Of a stretch of DNA of 7,929 nt, positions 5,854-7,929 are shown one piece after another. The stretch comes from Pseudomonadota bacterium (GTDB lineage Bacteria > Pseudomonadota > Alphaproteobacteria > Azospirillales > Azospirillaceae). The notes beneath the pieces are model-generated. The model did no database searches, had not been told where the DNA came from, and worked only from the letters and a program-made list of their open reading frames with translations. The position numbers were made by a program, and so were the translations under genes. How positions within the stretch are numbered: the first letter of the stretch is position 1; every line of letters begins with the position of its first letter. Where the stretch lies: positions 1 to 7,929 of the forward strand of contig JAEYOB010000825.1 in NCBI GenBank assembly GCA_023412175.1, in the 5' to 3' direction.

Positions 5854-7019
5854 ACGCCATCAGCACCGCTGCCCAGTCTCCCCTTCCGCGCGTTGACGTG
5901 GACGGGCGCAAGAACCTTGTCGGCCTCTCCCGCGAAGAGCTGGAGGCGGAGATGCTCGCCTTCGGCCTGGAGAAGTTCCGCGCCCGCCAGCTCTGGCACT
6001 GGATCTACCACCGCGGCGCCACCGACTTCGCGGTGATGAGCACGCTGGCCAAGCCGGTGCGCGAGAAGCTGGCGGACGCCTACGCGGTGCTGCGCCCGAC
6101 CGTGGTGCGCGACCTGAAGTCGGCGGACGGCACCCGCAAGTGGCTGCTGCGCATGCCCGACGGCCAGGAGGTGGAGAGCGTCCACATCCCCGAGGAGGAC
6201 CGCGGCACGCTGTGCGTCTCCTCCCAGGTCGGCTGCACGCTGACCTGCCGCTTCTGCCACACCGGCACGCAGCGGCTGGTGCGCAACCTGGACGCGGCGG
6301 AGATCGTCGCCCAGGTGATGCTGGCGCGCGACGCGCTGGGCGAATGGCCGGCGCCGCCGGACGGGCGCATGCTGTCCAACATCGTCATGATGGGCATGGG
6401 CGAGCCGCTGTTCAATTACGAGAACGTCGCCAAGGCGCTGAAGATCGTCATGGACGGCGACGGCATCTCGATCTCCAAGCGGCGCATCACGCTGTCCACC
6501 TCGGGCGTGGTGCCGGCGATGAAGCGCTGCGGCGAGGAGCTGAACGTCAACCTCGCGGTCAGCCTGCACGCCGTCACCGATGAGCTGCGCGACATCATCA
6601 TGCCGATCAACCGCAAGTACCCGCTGAAAGAGCTGATCGACGCCTGCCGCAACTACCCCGGCGTCAACAACGCGCGGCGCATCACCTTCGAGTACGTGAT
6701 GCTGAAGGGCCTGAACGACAGCCCGGCCGACGCCCGCGCGCTGGTCAACCTGCTGAGGGGCATTCCGGCGAAGATCAACCTGATCCCCTTCAACCCCTGG
6801 CCGGGGGCGCCGTACGAGCGCTCGACCGACCGGGCGATCCAGGTGTTCGGCGACATCGTCAACCATGCCGGCTACGCCAGCCCGGTCCGCACCCCGCGCG
6901 GCGAGGACATCATGGCCGCCTGCGGCCAGCTCAGGAGCGAGTCGATGCGCCTGAGCGCCGCCGAGCGCGCGGCGATCCAGAAGGTCATCGAGGAGAAGGA
7001 CGCCGAACTGGTGCAGTGA
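5850..7019 (+). CDS. rlmN: RlmN: 23S rRNA (A2503-C2) / tRNA (A37-C2) methyltransferase
   Basis: A radical-SAM enzyme that methylates C2 of A2503 in 23S rRNA at the peptidyl transferase centre and A37 in some tRNAs, which tunes decoding accuracy and ribosome-targeting drug sensitivity. The 389-residue protein is full length. The 4Fe-4S cluster motif C-x3-C-x2-C is at C129, C133 and C136 ([14 protein letters not shown]). The two Cys of the methyl-transfer mechanism are C122 (GTLCVSSQ) and C358 (MAACGQL), corresponding to C118 and C355 of the E. coli enzyme. The glycine-rich MMGMGEPL segment, the LSTSG strand and NLAVSLHA are also present. The N-terminal [13 protein letters not shown] and [11 protein letters not shown] blocks match the accessory domain, which fixes the ATG at 5850. 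There is no Shine-Dalgarno; the promoter position predicts a leaderless mRNA. The TGA of the extended ialB frame overlaps this ATG. The 3' end is 10 bp from the convergent kinase. Confidence 0.97.
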   Translation: MNAISTAAQSPLPRVDVDGRKNLVGLSREELEAEMLAFGLEKFRARQLWHWIYHRGATDFAVMSTLAKPVREKLADAYAVLRPTVVRDLKSADGTRKWLLRMPDGQEVESVHIPEEDRGTLCVSSQVGCTLTCRFCHTGTQRLVRNLDAAEIVAQVMLARDALGEWPAPPDGRMLSNIVMMGMGEPLFNYENVAKALKIVMDGDGISISKRRITLSTSGVVPAMKRCGEELNVNLAVSLHAVTDELRDIIMPINRKYPLKELIDACRNYPGVNNARRITFEYVMLKGLNDSPADARALVNLLRGIPAKINLIPFNPWPGAPYERSTDRAIQVFGDIVNHAGYASPVRTPRGEDIMAACGQLRSESMRLSAAERAAIQKVIEEKDAELVQ

Positions 7020-7029
7020 CGGCAGCCCG

Positions 7030-7929
<900 letters not shown>

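Noticed and set aside
5835..6866. Minus-strand open frame of about 340 codons opposite rlmN
   Set aside because: The opposite strand encodes a complete RlmN with all catalytic Cys; this frame is rich in His, Arg and Val, as expected from antisense of GC-rich codons.

Overview
The window is a compact, GC-rich stretch of chromosome with nine protein-coding genes and almost no spare DNA. The gene set points to an alphaproteobacterium, probably of the Rhodospirillales/Azospirillum kind: an RpoE-ChrR type sigma/anti-sigma pair, an IalB-family periplasmic protein, a Rhizobium etli ReAV-type asparaginase and an alphaproteobacterial-style RlmN. The taxonomic guess rests on protein resemblance recalled from memory, not on a search. 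I see no tRNA, rRNA, CRISPR array, insertion sequence or prophage gene.

Layout, left to right. (1) A class I SAM methyltransferase on the minus strand, cut by the left edge (1-908). (2) A zinc-type L-asparaginase on the minus strand (1021-2121) with an unusual His/Cys-rich N-terminus; a small palindromic repeat lies between genes 1 and 2. (3) A divergent TrmH/SpoU-family RNA methyltransferase on the plus strand (2214-2816), separated from the asparaginase by a short region holding a 12-bp tandem direct repeat. (4) A minus-strand block that reads, in transcription order, ECF sigma factor (4951 to 4379), ChrR zinc anti-sigma factor (4382 to 3732) and a Qng1-family queuosine salvage glycosidase (3727 to 2810). 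The first two genes overlap by ATGA and the third starts four bases later, so they look like one operon; a candidate self-activating sigma-E promoter lies upstream. The Qng1 gene meets the TrmH gene tail to tail with a 7-bp overlap. (5) On the plus strand, a secreted IalB-family protein (5194-5853) and rlmN (5850-7019). The ialB frame runs through what looks like its own terminator and through the rlmN promoter, and stops inside the rlmN start codon. The rlmN promoter is so close to the ATG that the mRNA is predicted to be leaderless. (6) A convergent sensor histidine kinase on the minus strand, cut by the right edge (7030-7929), with a perfect 13-bp inverted repeat at its 3' end that may act as a shared terminator.

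Functionally the sigma/anti-sigma pair should sense singlet oxygen or related stress and switch on its own operon, which here carries a queuine-salvage enzyme. Three genes (TrmH-type, Qng1, RlmN) concern RNA modification or recovery of a modified base. The most interesting observation is the coupling of Qng1 to RpoE-ChrR. I do not see a wholly new multi-gene system such as a defence island.
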